Shown piece by piece: positions 39,674 to 49,260 of a stretch of DNA of 64,000 nt. A program made the translations under genes and the position numbers. Each line of letters begins with the position of its first letter. Position 1 is the first letter of the stretch. The DNA comes from Rhizobiales bacterium TNE-4. GTDB lineage: Bacteria; Pseudomonadota; Alphaproteobacteria; Rhizobiales; Beijerinckiaceae. The stretch is taken from assembly GCA_019083985.1 (NCBI GenBank), contig JAHRCV010000001.1, positions 1,116,001 to 1,180,000 on the forward strand, given 5' to 3'. A model generated the notes under the pieces. That model was not told where the DNA came from. It saw only the letters and a list, made by a program, of their open reading frames with translations, and made no database searches.

Positions 39674-41515
39674 TTGAACGCCCAAAACCTCTCGGCCTTT
39701 ATCTGGTCTGTCGCTGACCTGCTCCGCGGCGATTACAAGCAATCTGAATATGGCAAGGTGATCCTGCCCTTCACGGTGCTCCGCCGCCTCGACTGCGTTC
39801 TGGAAGGCACCAAGGCCGCCGTACTGGCCGAAGACGCCGAGAAGAAGAAAGCGGGCCTTAACCCCGAGCCGTTCCTCCTGCGGAAGTCCGGCCAGAGTTT
39901 TTACAACGTCTCGCCGCTCGACATAAAAAAGCTGGTCGGCGATCAGGATCACATTCGCGAAAATCTCTACGCCTATGTGCAAGGCTTCTCGGAAGCCGTC
40001 CGCGACATTTTCGAACGGTTCGACTTCGCAACGCAGGTCGACCGTCTCGCCAAGAACGGCCTGCTCTATCAAGTGACCGAAAAGTTCGCCGGGATAGATC
40101 TTCATCCCGACAAGATCAGCAATGCCGAAATGGGCCTCGTCTTTGAGGAGCTGATCCGAAAATTCGCGGAAATCTCGAACGAGACCGCAGGGGAGCATTT
40201 CACGCCGCGCGAAGTCATCCGCCTGATGGTCAATCTGCTCTTCGTCGAGGATGACGAGGTGCTCACGAAGCCGGGCGTCGTTCGCACGATCTATGATCCG
40301 ACGGCAGGCACCGGCGGTATGTTGTCCGTCGCAGGCGAGCATCTCGCCTCGATGAACCCGAAAGCGATCCTGACGATGTTCGGGCAGGAGCTGAATGACG
40401 AAAGCTTTGCAATCTGCAAAGCCGACATGCTGATTAAGGGGCAGGATGTCGGCAACATCATCGCGGGCAATACGCTCTCGGCCGATGGGCACGAGCATAA
40501 GAAGTTCGACTACATGCTGTCGAACCCGCCCTTCGGCGTCGAATGGAAGAAGGTCGAAAAGGAAGTTCGGCAGGAACATGAGAAGCGCGGCTTCGATGGC
40601 CGTTTCGGACCCGGCCTCCCGCGGGTGTCGGATGGTTCGATGCTGTTCCTTCTGCACCTTGTTTCAAAGATGCGCCCCGCTTCGGGAGGCGAAGGCGGAT
40701 GCCGCTTTGGCATCGTGCTGAATGGCTCGCCGCTTTTCACCGGCGGCGCAGGATCGGGCGAAAGCGAGATACGCAAATATGTTCTCGAAAACGATCTCGT
40801 CGAAGCGATCATCGGTCTGCCGACCGATATGTTCTACAATACCGGCATTGCAACCTATGTCTGGATTTTGACCAACCGCAAACCGGCTCAACGAAAGGGC
40901 AAGGTTCAGCTGATCGACGCCTCGTCTATGTGGCGGAAGATGCGCAAGAGCCTTGGTTCCAAACGCAAGGAAATGAGCGACGAAGATATTGCGACCGTCA
41001 CACGGCTTTTCGGCTCCTTTACCGAAGCGCGCATGGCGACCGTATTCGATGCCGAGGGCAAGGAGATAGGCCGCGAAGTGGTCGAAGCTGGACAGCCCGA
41101 GCCGAAAGCACCCGACGGCGGCAAGGTGGAATTCGCGCCGCTGTCTCTGATCTTCAAGAATGAGGATTTCGGCTATCGCACCATTACCGTTGAGCGCCCC
41201 TTGCGGGACGAAGCCGGGCAAATTGTGCTCGGCAGCAAAGGCAAGCAGAAGGGCAAGCCGCAAGCCGACAGCGCGCTGCGCGATACAGAGAACGTGCCAC
41301 TCTCCGAAGATGTTGAAACCTATTTCAAGCGCGAAGTCTTGCCGCACGCGCCTGATGCGTGGATCGACCAGGAGAAAACGAAGACCGGTTATGAAATTCC
41401 GTTCAACCGGCACTTCTATGTTTTCGAACCGCCGCGCGCTTTGGATGAAATTGATGCCGATCTGAAGCAGGTTACCGACCGCATTAAAGCCATGATCGAG
41501 GGGCTGGCGGCATGA
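39674..41515 (+). CDS. hsdM: Type I restriction-modification system, DNA methyltransferase subunit HsdM
   Basis: Adenine-N6 methyltransferase subunit that with HsdS methylates host sites and with HsdR forms the restriction complex. The N-terminal helical domain begins [24 protein letters not shown]. The AdoMet motif I is [10 protein letters not shown] (near residue 208) and the catalytic motif IV is SNPPFGVEW (near 283). 613 residues. The start is a TTG; there is no ATG in frame before residue 130 or so and the family N-terminus begins here. HsdS follows with a four-base overlap. Confidence 0.95.
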   Translation: MNAQNLSAFIWSVADLLRGDYKQSEYGKVILPFTVLRRLDCVLEGTKAAVLAEDAEKKKAGLNPEPFLLRKSGQSFYNVSPLDIKKLVGDQDHIRENLYAYVQGFSEAVRDIFERFDFATQVDRLAKNGLLYQVTEKFAGIDLHPDKISNAEMGLVFEELIRKFAEISNETAGEHFTPREVIRLMVNLLFVEDDEVLTKPGVVRTIYDPTAGTGGMLSVAGEHLASMNPKAILTMFGQELNDESFAICKADMLIKGQDVGNIIAGNTLSADGHEHKKFDYMLSNPPFGVEWKKVEKEVRQEHEKRGFDGRFGPGLPRVSDGSMLFLLHLVSKMRPASGGEGGCRFGIVLNGSPLFTGGAGSGESEIRKYVLENDLVEAIIGLPTDMFYNTGIATYVWILTNRKPAQRKGKVQLIDASSMWRKMRKSLGSKRKEMSDEDIATVTRLFGSFTEARMATVFDAEGKEIGREVVEAGQPEPKAPDGGKVEFAPLSLIFKNEDFGYRTITVERPLRDEAGQIVLGSKGKQKGKPQADSALRDTENVPLSEDVETYFKREVLPHAPDAWIDQEKTKTGYEIPFNRHFYVFEPPRALDEIDADLKQVTDRIKAMIEGLAA

Positions 41516-42837
41516 GCCAAAACACTCAAAACGATGTTGCATGGATCGACAAACTGCCAGCAAATTGGCAGCTGCTACCAACGAAACGTGCATTTCGCCG
41601 CGAAAAAGCAATCAACGTAGGTATGGCTTGTGAAAATCGTTTGGCGCTAACAATGCAGGGCGTCGTCCCAAGAGATATAGATGATCTCGACGGGCTACAG
41701 TCGAGCGATTTTGAAGGTTACCAAATATTTGAGAAGGGTGACCTTGCATTTAAGCTTATCGATCTGCAAAACATTAAAACGAGCAGGGTCGGATTAGTAC
41801 CTGACCGCGGAATTATGAGCCCAGCTTACATCCGCTTAGTTCCGACTGGGTTATGTGATGTCAAGTTCGGCTATTGGTATTTTATGGCCCTATACTGGAC
41901 GCAAGTTTTCAATGGCCTGGGTGGCGGTGTGCGGCAGACGTTAGGACCTGAGGAATTAGGAAATATTCCGCTCCCACTTCCGCCTAAAAGCGAACAACTA
42001 GCTATCGCAAATTTTCTTGACCGCGAAACCACCAAAATTGACGCGCTGATCGAAGAGCAACAACGCCTCATCGAACTGCTGAAAGAAAAGCGGCAGGCCG
42101 TCATTTCCCATGCTGTCACCAAGGGTCTCGATCCCTCCGTGCCGATGAAGGACAGCGGCGTGGAATGGCTCGGCCAAGTGCCTGTGCATTGGGAGGTTGG
42201 CCCCATAAAACACTGGCTCAATGTTCTGCCGGGTTTTGCATTTCCGTCGACAGGATTTCTAGAAGAAGGTCAAGAAGCCACCAGACTTCTTCGCGGGATC
42301 AATGTTGGAGTACAGGAAGTTCGCTGGGATGAAACGGTCTATTGGAGACGAATGCCCGACGACGGCCTTGATCGCTTCGCACTCGGCGAGGGCGATATCG
42401 TTCTTGGGATGGACCGCCCTTGGATTTCGGGCGGAACACGAATAGCAAAGATCACAGAAAGCGATCTTCCTTGTTTACTGCTTCAGCGCGTGGCCTGCCT
42501 GCGCCCAAATGCCAAGCTGTTAAGTGATTTTTGCTATGCCTTATATCAATGCACAGCCTTCGAGGCATTCGTAACGCCCGACCTGACGGGAGTTAGCGTC
42601 CCTCATTTGAGCCCAGAACAGATAAAAAGCTTTCCTATCGCTGTCCCTCCAATCTCTGAACAGCTTAAGATTACAAGTTTCTTGTCGCATCAATTTGAAA
42701 AATTGGATGCTTTATCTGGCGAAGCAGAGGAAGCCATCACTCTCCTCCAAGAACGCCGCGCCGCCCTCATCTCCGCTGCCGTCACCGGCAAGATCGACGT
42801 GCGCGGCCTCGTATCTGACGAAGCGGAGGCCGCATGA
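41512..42837 (+). CDS. hsdS: Type I restriction-modification system, specificity subunit HsdS
   Basis: Determines the bipartite DNA target. The 441-residue protein has two target recognition domains (about 5-150 and 220-370), each ending in a conserved helical spacer: [40 protein letters not shown] and [16 protein letters not shown]...[19 protein letters not shown] (shown by their key parts). Both recognition domains are visibly more AT-rich than the conserved spacers, as is common when recognition domains are exchanged. Starts by ATGA overlap with hsdM and ends by ATGA overlap with the next gene. Confidence 0.93.
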   Translation: MSQNTQNDVAWIDKLPANWQLLPTKRAFRREKAINVGMACENRLALTMQGVVPRDIDDLDGLQSSDFEGYQIFEKGDLAFKLIDLQNIKTSRVGLVPDRGIMSPAYIRLVPTGLCDVKFGYWYFMALYWTQVFNGLGGGVRQTLGPEELGNIPLPLPPKSEQLAIANFLDRETTKIDALIEEQQRLIELLKEKRQAVISHAVTKGLDPSVPMKDSGVEWLGQVPVHWEVGPIKHWLNVLPGFAFPSTGFLEEGQEATRLLRGINVGVQEVRWDETVYWRRMPDDGLDRFALGEGDIVLGMDRPWISGGTRIAKITESDLPCLLLQRVACLRPNAKLLSDFCYALYQCTAFEAFVTPDLTGVSVPHLSPEQIKSFPIAVPPISEQLKITSFLSHQFEKLDALSGEAEEAITLLQERRAALISAAVTGKIDVRGLVSDEAEAA

Positions 42838-43397
42838 GCGTCGATAGATTTATCGTAAGAATTCCGAGCTTATCCATCGAAGTGCGGAAAGCGCAGAAGG
42901 AAAACGCGGAAAAAACGCTCAAACATAATAATCCCGTCGAACGGGAAAAAGCGCAGCTCCTTCTTGAAGCCTATGCCGCTTTTGAAGAGCAAGAGAAGGC
43001 CACTCACTCAAAGCTCCGTGACGAGCAGCGTCTGAGAACCGATAATTTGCCCCTCTTACAACGTATCATTGAGGCTTTTTCTCAAGTTCCCATTAGCGAC
43101 GCTGAGCGTAAAATCATTCAGGTTGCGCTTGATTTTCCCTGCACTACGTCGAGCGAGCTGCCCAAGCAGCTAGGATGGGATGGCTCGTCGAGCTGGCACC
43201 TCCATTTTGGCAAGATGTGCCATGACCGCGAATATCTTCTTGGAACTGCTGAAACGGACAGCAATGGAAAGCCATTCTACACTGGCCTTCTCTGCGATTA
43301 TGACCAAGCGAGCAGCAGCTTTACGCTGAAGCCTGAAGCTGTAGCGGCGTTTGCCGAACTCGGCCTCGCGGCTAAACCAAAGAAAAAGACGATTTGA
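42834..43397 (+). CDS. Unknown protein embedded in the type I R-M operon
   Basis: A 187-residue protein not recognised. Residues about 15-70 are charged and likely coiled coil (VRKAQKENAEKTLKHNN, AAFEEQEKATHSKLRDEQRL). Residues about 75-140 have a winged-helix-like rhythm (ERKIIQVALDFPCTTSSELPKQLGW then SSWHLHFGKMCHDREYLLG), which may bind DNA or a partner subunit. The C-terminus is basic (AAKPKKKTI). It overlaps hsdS by four bases, so it is made with the R-M subunits. It could be a regulator or an accessory subunit; both are inference. Confidence 0.7.
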   Translation: MSVDRFIVRIPSLSIEVRKAQKENAEKTLKHNNPVEREKAQLLLEAYAAFEEQEKATHSKLRDEQRLRTDNLPLLQRIIEAFSQVPISDAERKIIQVALDFPCTTSSELPKQLGWDGSSSWHLHFGKMCHDREYLLGTAETDSNGKPFYTGLLCDYDQASSSFTLKPEAVAAFAELGLAAKPKKKTI

Positions 43398-43410
43398 AAA
43401 GAGGCATTGC

Positions 43411-44352
43411 ATGAACGACCAATCCATTGGCCGCCTTGAGCGCGTCCACCTCCGCACCGTCTGGAAGCATGAAGCCTATGACTTCACGCAATGGCTGCAG
43501 GACAATGCCGATGTCCTCAACGAGGCGCTCAACATCTCGTTGGTCAACATCGACCGCGAACAAGCCGCAGGAGCGTTCAGCATCGACCTCGTGGCTGAAG
43601 ATGAGAACGGCAACAAAGTCATCATCGAAAACCAGCTTGAGAAGAGTAATCACGACCATCTCGGCAAGCTGATCACCTATCTCACCGCCATGCAGGCGCG
43701 GACGGCCATCTGGATCGTATCCGAACCGCGGCCTGAGCATGTGGCGGCAATTACATGGTTGAACGACAATAATGCTGCCCGCTTCTACATGGTGAAGGTT
43801 GAAGCTGTTAGGATCGGTCAATCACCACCAGCTCCGATGCTGACCGTGATTGTTGGGCCTTCGGACGATCAATCCGACGTGGTTAAAGCGAACCGTGAAT
43901 TTTCAGAAAGATACGATCTTCGCGAGCGGTGGTGGAAATTACTGCTCGCACTCCCAGCCGCAAAACTTCATGCTCATATAACTCCGGGTATTTACTCATC
44001 AATTGGAACAAGCTCCGGTGTTCGTGGCCTTGGCTTTCACTACTCCGTTACCCAAGATCAATCGAGTGCCGAACTTTATATTGATCGCGGAAAGGACCAA
44101 GATGCAGAAAATAAGTCTGCGTTTGATCAGCTCCATGCCCACAAGGACGCCATCGAGACGGCCTTTGGCGGTCCGCTAAGCTGGGAAAGGCTCGACAATA
44201 AGCGAGCCTGTCGCATCCGCGCGTTAATTGATGGCGGCTATCGCTCGCCCGAAGATGAATGGGAGCCAATCTTGATAAAACTCGCAGATGCGATGAACCG
44301 TCTCGATCAGGCTCTGAAACCGTTTTTGAAAACCATCAAGTTGAGCGCCTGA
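43411..44352 (+). CDS. DUF4268 protein, PD-(D/E)XK nuclease-like
   Basis: A 313-residue protein. Residues about 50-105 resemble a nuclease core: FSIDLVAEDENGNKVIIENQ, with Asp59 and Glu73-Asn74-Gln75 in place of the usual E-x-K, then HDHLGKLITYL and AIWIVSEPRPEHVAAITWLN. This matches proteins annotated as DUF4268 or as restriction-endonuclease-like. The C-terminal half (180-313) includes RERWWKLL and a small mixed domain. GAGG lies nine bases upstream of the ATG. It lies between the unknown 187-residue gene and hsdR. Whether it is catalytically active is unclear because the lysine is Gln. Confidence 0.75.
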   Translation: MNDQSIGRLERVHLRTVWKHEAYDFTQWLQDNADVLNEALNISLVNIDREQAAGAFSIDLVAEDENGNKVIIENQLEKSNHDHLGKLITYLTAMQARTAIWIVSEPRPEHVAAITWLNDNNAARFYMVKVEAVRIGQSPPAPMLTVIVGPSDDQSDVVKANREFSERYDLRERWWKLLLALPAAKLHAHITPGIYSSIGTSSGVRGLGFHYSVTQDQSSAELYIDRGKDQDAENKSAFDQLHAHKDAIETAFGGPLSWERLDNKRACRIRALIDGGYRSPEDEWEPILIKLADAMNRLDQALKPFLKTIKLSA

Positions 44353-44365
44353 GAGCCATACCGCC

Positions 44366-47300
44366 ATGAGCCTGCACAAAGAGATTAAACTCGAAAACGA
44401 GATTTGCGATTACCTCGCAGCGCATGGCTGGCTTTATGAGAAGGACGCCGCGACCCGCTATGACCGAGTGCGCGCCCTCTTCCCCGACGACCTGATTGCG
44501 TGGATCGAAGCGACGCAGCCGAAGTCGTGGGAGGCGCTGACCAAGAGCCACGGGGCTTCGGCTCGCGCTGTGCTGCTCGACCGGCTCCGCAAGCAGATTG
44601 CCGAACGCGGTACACTCGACGTCATCCGGCACGGCGTCGACATGATAGGCGTCAAACAGACCGTTTCCCTCGCTCAGTTCCGCCCGGCCTTCGCGATGAA
44701 CGAAGAGATTATCGAGCGTTACAACGCCAATCGCCTGCGCGTGGTGCGGCAGGTCAAATATTCGACCGCGAACGAGAACAGCATCGACCTTGTCCTGTTC
44801 CTTAATGGCATCCCCGTCGCGACGCTCGAACTGAAGAGCGACTTCACGCAAAGCGTTGAGGACGCCATCGACCAATACCGCTTCGACCGGCACCCCAAGC
44901 CCAAGGGACAGGCCGCCGAGCCTCTGCTGACTTTCCCAAGCGGCGCTCTCGTCCATTTCGCTGTCAGCAACAGCGAAGTGTTCATGGCTACGAAGCTGGA
45001 GGGGAAAGAGACCGTCTTCCTGCCCTTCAACAAGGGCAATAACGGCGGCGCGGGTAATCCGCCCAACCCTTCAGGCCACCCGACTGCTTATCTGTGGGAA
45101 GAGATTTTCGAGCGGCATTCATGGCTCGAAATTCTCGGCCGCTATGTCGTGGCGCAGAAGGACCAGAAGAAGCAGATCAGCAAGCTGATTTTCCCGCGTT
45201 ATCATCAGCTCGACGCGACCCGCCAACTCGTGGCTGCTGTCCGTGCCGAGGGTCCGGGTAGCAAGTACCTGATCCAGCATTCGGCCGGCTCAGGGAAGAC
45301 AAACTCGATTGCTTGGACTGCCCACTTCCTTGCCGATCTGCACAACGAAAAGAACGAGAAGGTGTTCTCGACCGTAATCGTTGTCTCGGACCGCAATGTG
45401 ATCGATAGCCAGCTGCAGGAAGCTTTGTCCCATTTCGAACGGACCAAGGGTGTCGTAGCAACAATCACTTCTGAAAACAGCAGCAAGAGCGGGCAGCTCG
45501 CGCAGGCGTTGGCGGACGGCAAGAAAATCATTGTCTGCACAATCCAGACTTTCCCCTTTGCGTTGGATGCTGTACGCGAATTGGCGGCGACAGAAGGCAA
45601 ATGCTTCGCCGTGATTGCCGACGAAGCGCATAGCTCGCAGACAGGCGCAACCGCGGCAAAGCTTAAATCCGTTCTATCGCCCGAAGATATCGAGGAGATG
45701 GAAGACGGGGGCGAGATCAGCGCGGAAGACATCCTCGCCGCGCAAATGGCTGCTCGTGCCAAGGCTGACGGCGTGACCTATGTCGCGTTCACAGCGACAC
45801 CCAAGGCTAAGACGCTTGAGCTGTTTGGCCGCCGCCCGGATCCGAGCCGCCCCGCAGACAAGGACAATCTCCCCGAGCCTTTCCACGTCTATTCGATGCG
45901 GCAGGCTATTGAGGAAGGGTTCATTCTCGACGTTCTGAAAAACTACACGCCCTATAAGCTGGCTTTCAAACTTGCTCACAACGGCAAGGAGATGGACGAG
46001 GCAGAGGTCGACAAGGACGAGGCCACCAAACGGATTATGCAATGGGTGCGGCTGCATCCGCACAACATCAGCCAGAAGGTCAAAATCGTCGTCGAGCATT
46101 TCCGTGAGAAGGTTTCGCCATTGCTCGATGGTAAGGCCAAAGCAATGGTGGTCCTCGCCAGCCGCAAGGAAGCGGTGCGCTGGAAGCTGGCGATTGACAA
46201 ATACATCAAGGCGAAAGGCTACAAGATCGGCTCGCTTGTCGCATTCTCAGGCGAGGTCAATGATAAGGAAAGCGGCCCCGATCCGTTCAACGAGAGCAGC
46301 AAGGAGCTGAACCCTGATCTAAAGGGCCGCGACATTCGCGATGCCTTCGCGACCGCGGATTATCAGCTGCTGCTTGTTGCCAATAAATTCCAAACCGGCT
46401 TCGACCAGCCGCTTCTCTGCGGCATGTATGTAGATCGCCGCCTCGCGGGCATTCAGGCCGTCCAAACGCTATCGCGGCTCAACCGTGCCTATCCGGGCAA
46501 GGACACGACCTACGTCCTCGATTTCATGAACGGAGCGGCTGACATCCTCAAGGCGTTCCAGATGTACTACGAGACGGCTGAGCTTGAAGACGTTACTGAT
46601 CCAGACATCGTCTACAATCTCCGCGCTAAACTTGATGCATCAGGCTATTACGACGATTTCGAAGTGGATCGCGTTGCCAAGGTTCAAGTCGATCTAAAGT
46701 CCAAGCAGAGCGATCTTGTTGCTGCGATTTCGCCTGTAGCTGACCGCCTTCTGAAACAATTTAAGGCTGCCCGCGACCGTATGGTCGTTGCTCAAGACCG
46801 CGGCGACGAGAAAGAGGCAAAAGCAGCGAAGGATACGATGGACGCGCTGTTATTGTTCAAGGCCGATATGGGTGCCTTCCTGCGCGTCTATACTTTCCTG
46901 TCGCAGATGTTTGATTATGGCAATACGGATGTTGAAAAGCGTTCAATCTTCTACCGGCATCTGATCCCGCTGCTTGAGTTCGGGCGGCAGCGCGTTGAAG
47001 TCGATCTCTCGAAGATTAAGCTGACCCATCATACGTTGAAAAATCTCGGCAAGACGCCGCTCATTGCGGGAGATGGTGAAGCACCAAAGATACAGCCGAT
47101 CACGGAAACCGGCTCCAGCACGATTAAGGACAGGGAAAAGGCGTTGCTCGCAGAAATCATTGAGCGAGTGAACGACCTTTTCAATGGCGAGCTGACCGAC
47201 GATGATCAGGTGATTTATGTAAATAACGTCCTGAAGGGTAAGCTGCTTGAAAATAAGGAATTGATGGAACAGGCAGCAAATAACTCAAAGGATCAATTCT

Positions 47301-47488
47301 CCAGCTCGCCAACGCTTTCGGCTGAACTGCTCAACGCCATCATGGATGCACTGTCTGCACATGAAGCGATGAGTAAGCAGGCACTAGCCAGCCAGCGAGT
47401 ACGTGACGGCCTCAAAGATATCCTGTTAGGACCGGGTCAGCTGTATGAGGCGCTCCGTGAGCGCGGCGGCGTCGAAAAGCGGATTTAG
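44366..47488 (+). CDS. hsdR: Type I restriction-modification system, restriction subunit HsdR
   Basis: ATP-dependent translocase and endonuclease subunit. The N-terminal nuclease has SIDLVLFLNGIPVATLELKSDF (Asp and E-L-K, about residues 138-160). The motor has Walker A SAGSGKTNS (near 307), DEAH box VIADEAHSSQ (near 417), motif III FTATPKAKTLELFG (near 477), and motif VI LSRLNRAYPGKDTTYV (near 702); a helical C-terminal domain follows. 1040 residues, the normal size. The ATG lies 14 bases after the DUF4268 stop. The gene looks intact, so the system is probably functional. Confidence 0.95.
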   Translation: MSLHKEIKLENEICDYLAAHGWLYEKDAATRYDRVRALFPDDLIAWIEATQPKSWEALTKSHGASARAVLLDRLRKQIAERGTLDVIRHGVDMIGVKQTVSLAQFRPAFAMNEEIIERYNANRLRVVRQVKYSTANENSIDLVLFLNGIPVATLELKSDFTQSVEDAIDQYRFDRHPKPKGQAAEPLLTFPSGALVHFAVSNSEVFMATKLEGKETVFLPFNKGNNGGAGNPPNPSGHPTAYLWEEIFERHSWLEILGRYVVAQKDQKKQISKLIFPRYHQLDATRQLVAAVRAEGPGSKYLIQHSAGSGKTNSIAWTAHFLADLHNEKNEKVFSTVIVVSDRNVIDSQLQEALSHFERTKGVVATITSENSSKSGQLAQALADGKKIIVCTIQTFPFALDAVRELAATEGKCFAVIADEAHSSQTGATAAKLKSVLSPEDIEEMEDGGEISAEDILAAQMAARAKADGVTYVAFTATPKAKTLELFGRRPDPSRPADKDNLPEPFHVYSMRQAIEEGFILDVLKNYTPYKLAFKLAHNGKEMDEAEVDKDEATKRIMQWVRLHPHNISQKVKIVVEHFREKVSPLLDGKAKAMVVLASRKEAVRWKLAIDKYIKAKGYKIGSLVAFSGEVNDKESGPDPFNESSKELNPDLKGRDIRDAFATADYQLLLVANKFQTGFDQPLLCGMYVDRRLAGIQAVQTLSRLNRAYPGKDTTYVLDFMNGAADILKAFQMYYETAELEDVTDPDIVYNLRAKLDASGYYDDFEVDRVAKVQVDLKSKQSDLVAAISPVADRLLKQFKAARDRMVVAQDRGDEKEAKAAKDTMDALLLFKADMGAFLRVYTFLSQMFDYGNTDVEKRSIFYRHLIPLLEFGRQRVEVDLSKIKLTHHTLKNLGKTPLIAGDGEAPKIQPITETGSSTIKDREKALLAEIIERVNDLFNGELTDDDQVIYVNNVLKGKLLENKELMEQAANNSKDQFSSSPTLSAELLNAIMDALSAHEAMSKQALASQRVRDGLKDILLGPGQLYEALRERGGVEKRI

Positions 47489-47492
47489 CGAG

Positions 47493-47690
47493 ATGGTCGA
47501 TGACAGCGCCGAGCGGAAAGCTGATCAGGTGTCGCCAGTTTTCTATGCTGTGTATGCAAGTGCACTAGCAAAGACGGCTACTGAACACGCCGATCTTGAG
47601 TTATTAGTTCAAGCCCAAAAGCTTGCACGTAAAGCTAAGAAGACCAGCAAGGGTAGAACGACGCTGGAGCAGCTCAGTTTCCCGTTCTAG
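47493..47690 (+). CDS. Small hypothetical protein after hsdR
   Basis: A 65-residue helical protein (AVYASALAKTATEHADLELLVQ) with a basic segment KLARKAKKTSKGRT, four bases after the hsdR stop. Protein-like composition and position suggest it belongs to the R-M operon. The ribosome site is weak, and no family is recognised. Confidence 0.5.
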   Translation: MVDDSAERKADQVSPVFYAVYASALAKTATEHADLELLVQAQKLARKAKKTSKGRTTLEQLSFPF

Positions 47691-47696
47691 TGGGGG

Positions 47697-47885
47697 CTAT
47701 TGAGCTTCATCGCCGTTGTTCTTCTTCGCGATCGAAGGCCGTTCAGCCTCTTCTACGATCCGCCGTGCCATCCGAATAATATCTGGGCCACTAACCACGC
47801 CATTAATCTCGCGGCGGTTACGTAGGATGTTTTTCGCCCATTTGAGGCGGCCCGCTGGGTCTTCTGGGATAATGATAGATGTCAT
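47697..47885 (-). CDS. Small hypothetical protein
   Basis: A 62-residue basic helical protein (DPAGRLKWAKNILRNRREI, then IIRMARRIVEEAERPS). It converges on the preceding small gene with a six-base gap. No strong ribosome site; support is composition only. Confidence 0.45.
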   Translation of the reverse strand: MTSIIIPEDPAGRLKWAKNILRNRREINGVVSGPDIIRMARRIVEEAERPSIAKKNNGDEAQ

Positions 47886-47913
47886 GCGAAAAACATATCA
47901 CTCAAATAGCCAT

Positions 47914-48288
47914 TCACCAGCCCTCGCTGTACATGCTGTATGAACGATATCGCCGTCCCCAGTAGCCCCGCGGCTCAGGCGGCGTAGCGGCACGCCTTAA
48001 GGCGCTCAGCGCGCCAACAACATGCCGCCACTCCTCATGCTCAATCACACCGGCCAAATAGCCGCGTAGGGTTGCTTGAAACCGCTCCTGCTCTTCGACG
48101 CTCAACAATTCCATGTCAGGCGCAAACAGAGCGAACGCTCTGGCATATTCGATTGGGTCGACGTCAGGCACCGGGCGTGTCTGCCGCTCAGCGCGTAGGA
48201 TCCTCACTGCCTTGGCCTTGGCGAGCCGGTCCTTGCGGCTCGGCGGTGGCGGCAGCTTGGACGGTCTGATGGATGCCTTACGAGCCAT
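47914..48288 (-). CDS. Hypothetical protein, basic N-terminus
   Basis: A 124-residue protein with a basic Pro-rich N-terminus (KASIRPSKLPPPPSRKDRLAKAKAV) and a helical middle (SVEEQERFQATLRGYLAGVIEHEEW). The ATG at 48288 has GGAG six bases upstream and overlaps the end of the upstream gene by 11 bases, so the two are probably coupled. No family recognised. Confidence 0.6.
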   Translation of the reverse strand: MARKASIRPSKLPPPPSRKDRLAKAKAVRILRAERQTRPVPDVDPIEYARAFALFAPDMELLSVEEQERFQATLRGYLAGVIEHEEWRHVVGALSALRRAATPPEPRGYWGRRYRSYSMYSEGW

Positions 48289-48871
48289 GGTTTCTCCGCT
48301 CACGAAACTTCAGGTCGCGGCGGTCTTCAGCTTTGGCGGCATGGGCAGCGCGCTCGTCAGGCAGCTTGCCCGACAGCTTCCGCACACCGAGCCATAGGAG
48401 GTTGTCGAAGCCGCAAGGCGTCCGGTGAACCGCCCGCAGCTCAAGAGCGATGGACGCAAGCCACCGTTCGATGCGGCGCTGGTCGAGCGCAGATAACTCG
48501 ATTGTGCTGCCCGGAAGGTCGCGGTCCTTCGCCCATCGACGGCGCGTCTCGCGTATAACGATTGTCCGCAGACCCCGCTGTATCTGCTCGGGTGTGTAAC
48601 GAACGCCCGGTCTCATGCGGCCCGACAGCAGCCGCTTCTTCCGCTCGGCATCAACGCGGTCCCGTTCGACGCCTTTGCAGTGGTGGGAGCAGAATTTGGA
48701 GCCACGCAGCCGCGTCAGCCGACACCGCTCGCCGGTTGTGGCGGCGATGGCTTCACACCAATAGAGCCGCTGTGCGGCCCTCATGTTGGCGGCTCTTGCA
48801 ATGAGCAGCTCGCGGCGCTGGTGCTTGCCAATCGGGCTGCCTTCATAATCCCAGTTAGGATTGGGGTTCAT
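48278..48871 (-). CDS. Hypothetical protein with a small Cys/His cluster
   Basis: A 197-residue basic protein. Residues about 39-66 hold a possible zinc knuckle: WCEAIAATTGERCRL then FCSHHCKG. A basic helical region follows (RKKRLLSGRMRPGVRYTPE and RETRRRWAKDRDLPG). It may bind nucleic acid. It is divergent from the 96-residue gene across a short region with two inverted repeats. Confidence 0.6.
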   Translation of the reverse strand: MNPNPNWDYEGSPIGKHQRRELLIARAANMRAAQRLYWCEAIAATTGERCRLTRLRGSKFCSHHCKGVERDRVDAERKKRLLSGRMRPGVRYTPEQIQRGLRTIVIRETRRRWAKDRDLPGSTIELSALDQRRIERWLASIALELRAVHRTPCGFDNLLWLGVRKLSGKLPDERAAHAAKAEDRRDLKFRERRNHGS

Positions 48872-48916
48872 CAGATTAGAACCTTTCTATTCTATAGCGT
48901 TGCGTCTAAAACGATA

Positions 48917-48948
48917 AAAAGTGACCACTTTTGAGACCGTTTTCGGTC
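48917..48948. promoter_or_regulatory. Two adjacent inverted repeats in a divergent intergenic region
   Basis: AAAAGT at 48917-48922 pairs with ACTTTT at 48927-48932 (four-base spacer). GACCG at 48935-48939 pairs with CGGTC at 48944-48948 (TTTT spacer). They lie in the 90-bp gap (48872-48961) between two divergent genes inside the element and could be operator sites for an element-encoded regulator. Confidence 0.35.
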
Positions 48949-48961
48949 CGAGGAGCATCAA

Positions 48962-49252
48962 ATGGGGAATGTTCTGAGTTTGGACGCTGCCCGAGCAGCC
49001 CGCAGAAAACCCAGCCCAACGGAGGAACGGGCTGCCATCCGCACGCAGTATCGCGAGCTGCTTTCCGCCTTCATTGTTCAGCCGTGGGAAACTATGACGG
49101 CCATACAGCGTATCGAATGCGCGCTTGACGCTCTGCTGCAGCTCGCTGACGAGGACAGCGTTGAGAAGTTTTTCGCCCCAGACCCGGCAGAGAATATCCG
49201 GACGCAGCTTGAGGCTGCTGTAAAGCGGCGGCAGCGGCTTCAGGCTAGCTGA
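48962..49252 (+). CDS. Small hypothetical protein
   Basis: A 96-residue helical protein (TEERAAIRTQYRELLSAFI, QRIECALDALLQLADEDSVEKFF, IRTQLEAAVKRRQRL). A strong AGGAG eight bases before the ATG supports it. It is one of the few rightward genes in this half of the element and converges on the primase-helicase gene. No family recognised. Confidence 0.65.
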   Translation: MGNVLSLDAARAARRKPSPTEERAAIRTQYRELLSAFIVQPWETMTAIQRIECALDALLQLADEDSVEKFFAPDPAENIRTQLEAAVKRRQRLQAS

Positions 49253-49260
49253 CGCGAAGC

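Noticed and set aside
39572-40657. A 361-codon frame antisense to hsdM
   Set aside because: hsdM carries all methyltransferase motifs on the other strand; the antisense frame has no recognisable domain or ribosome site.
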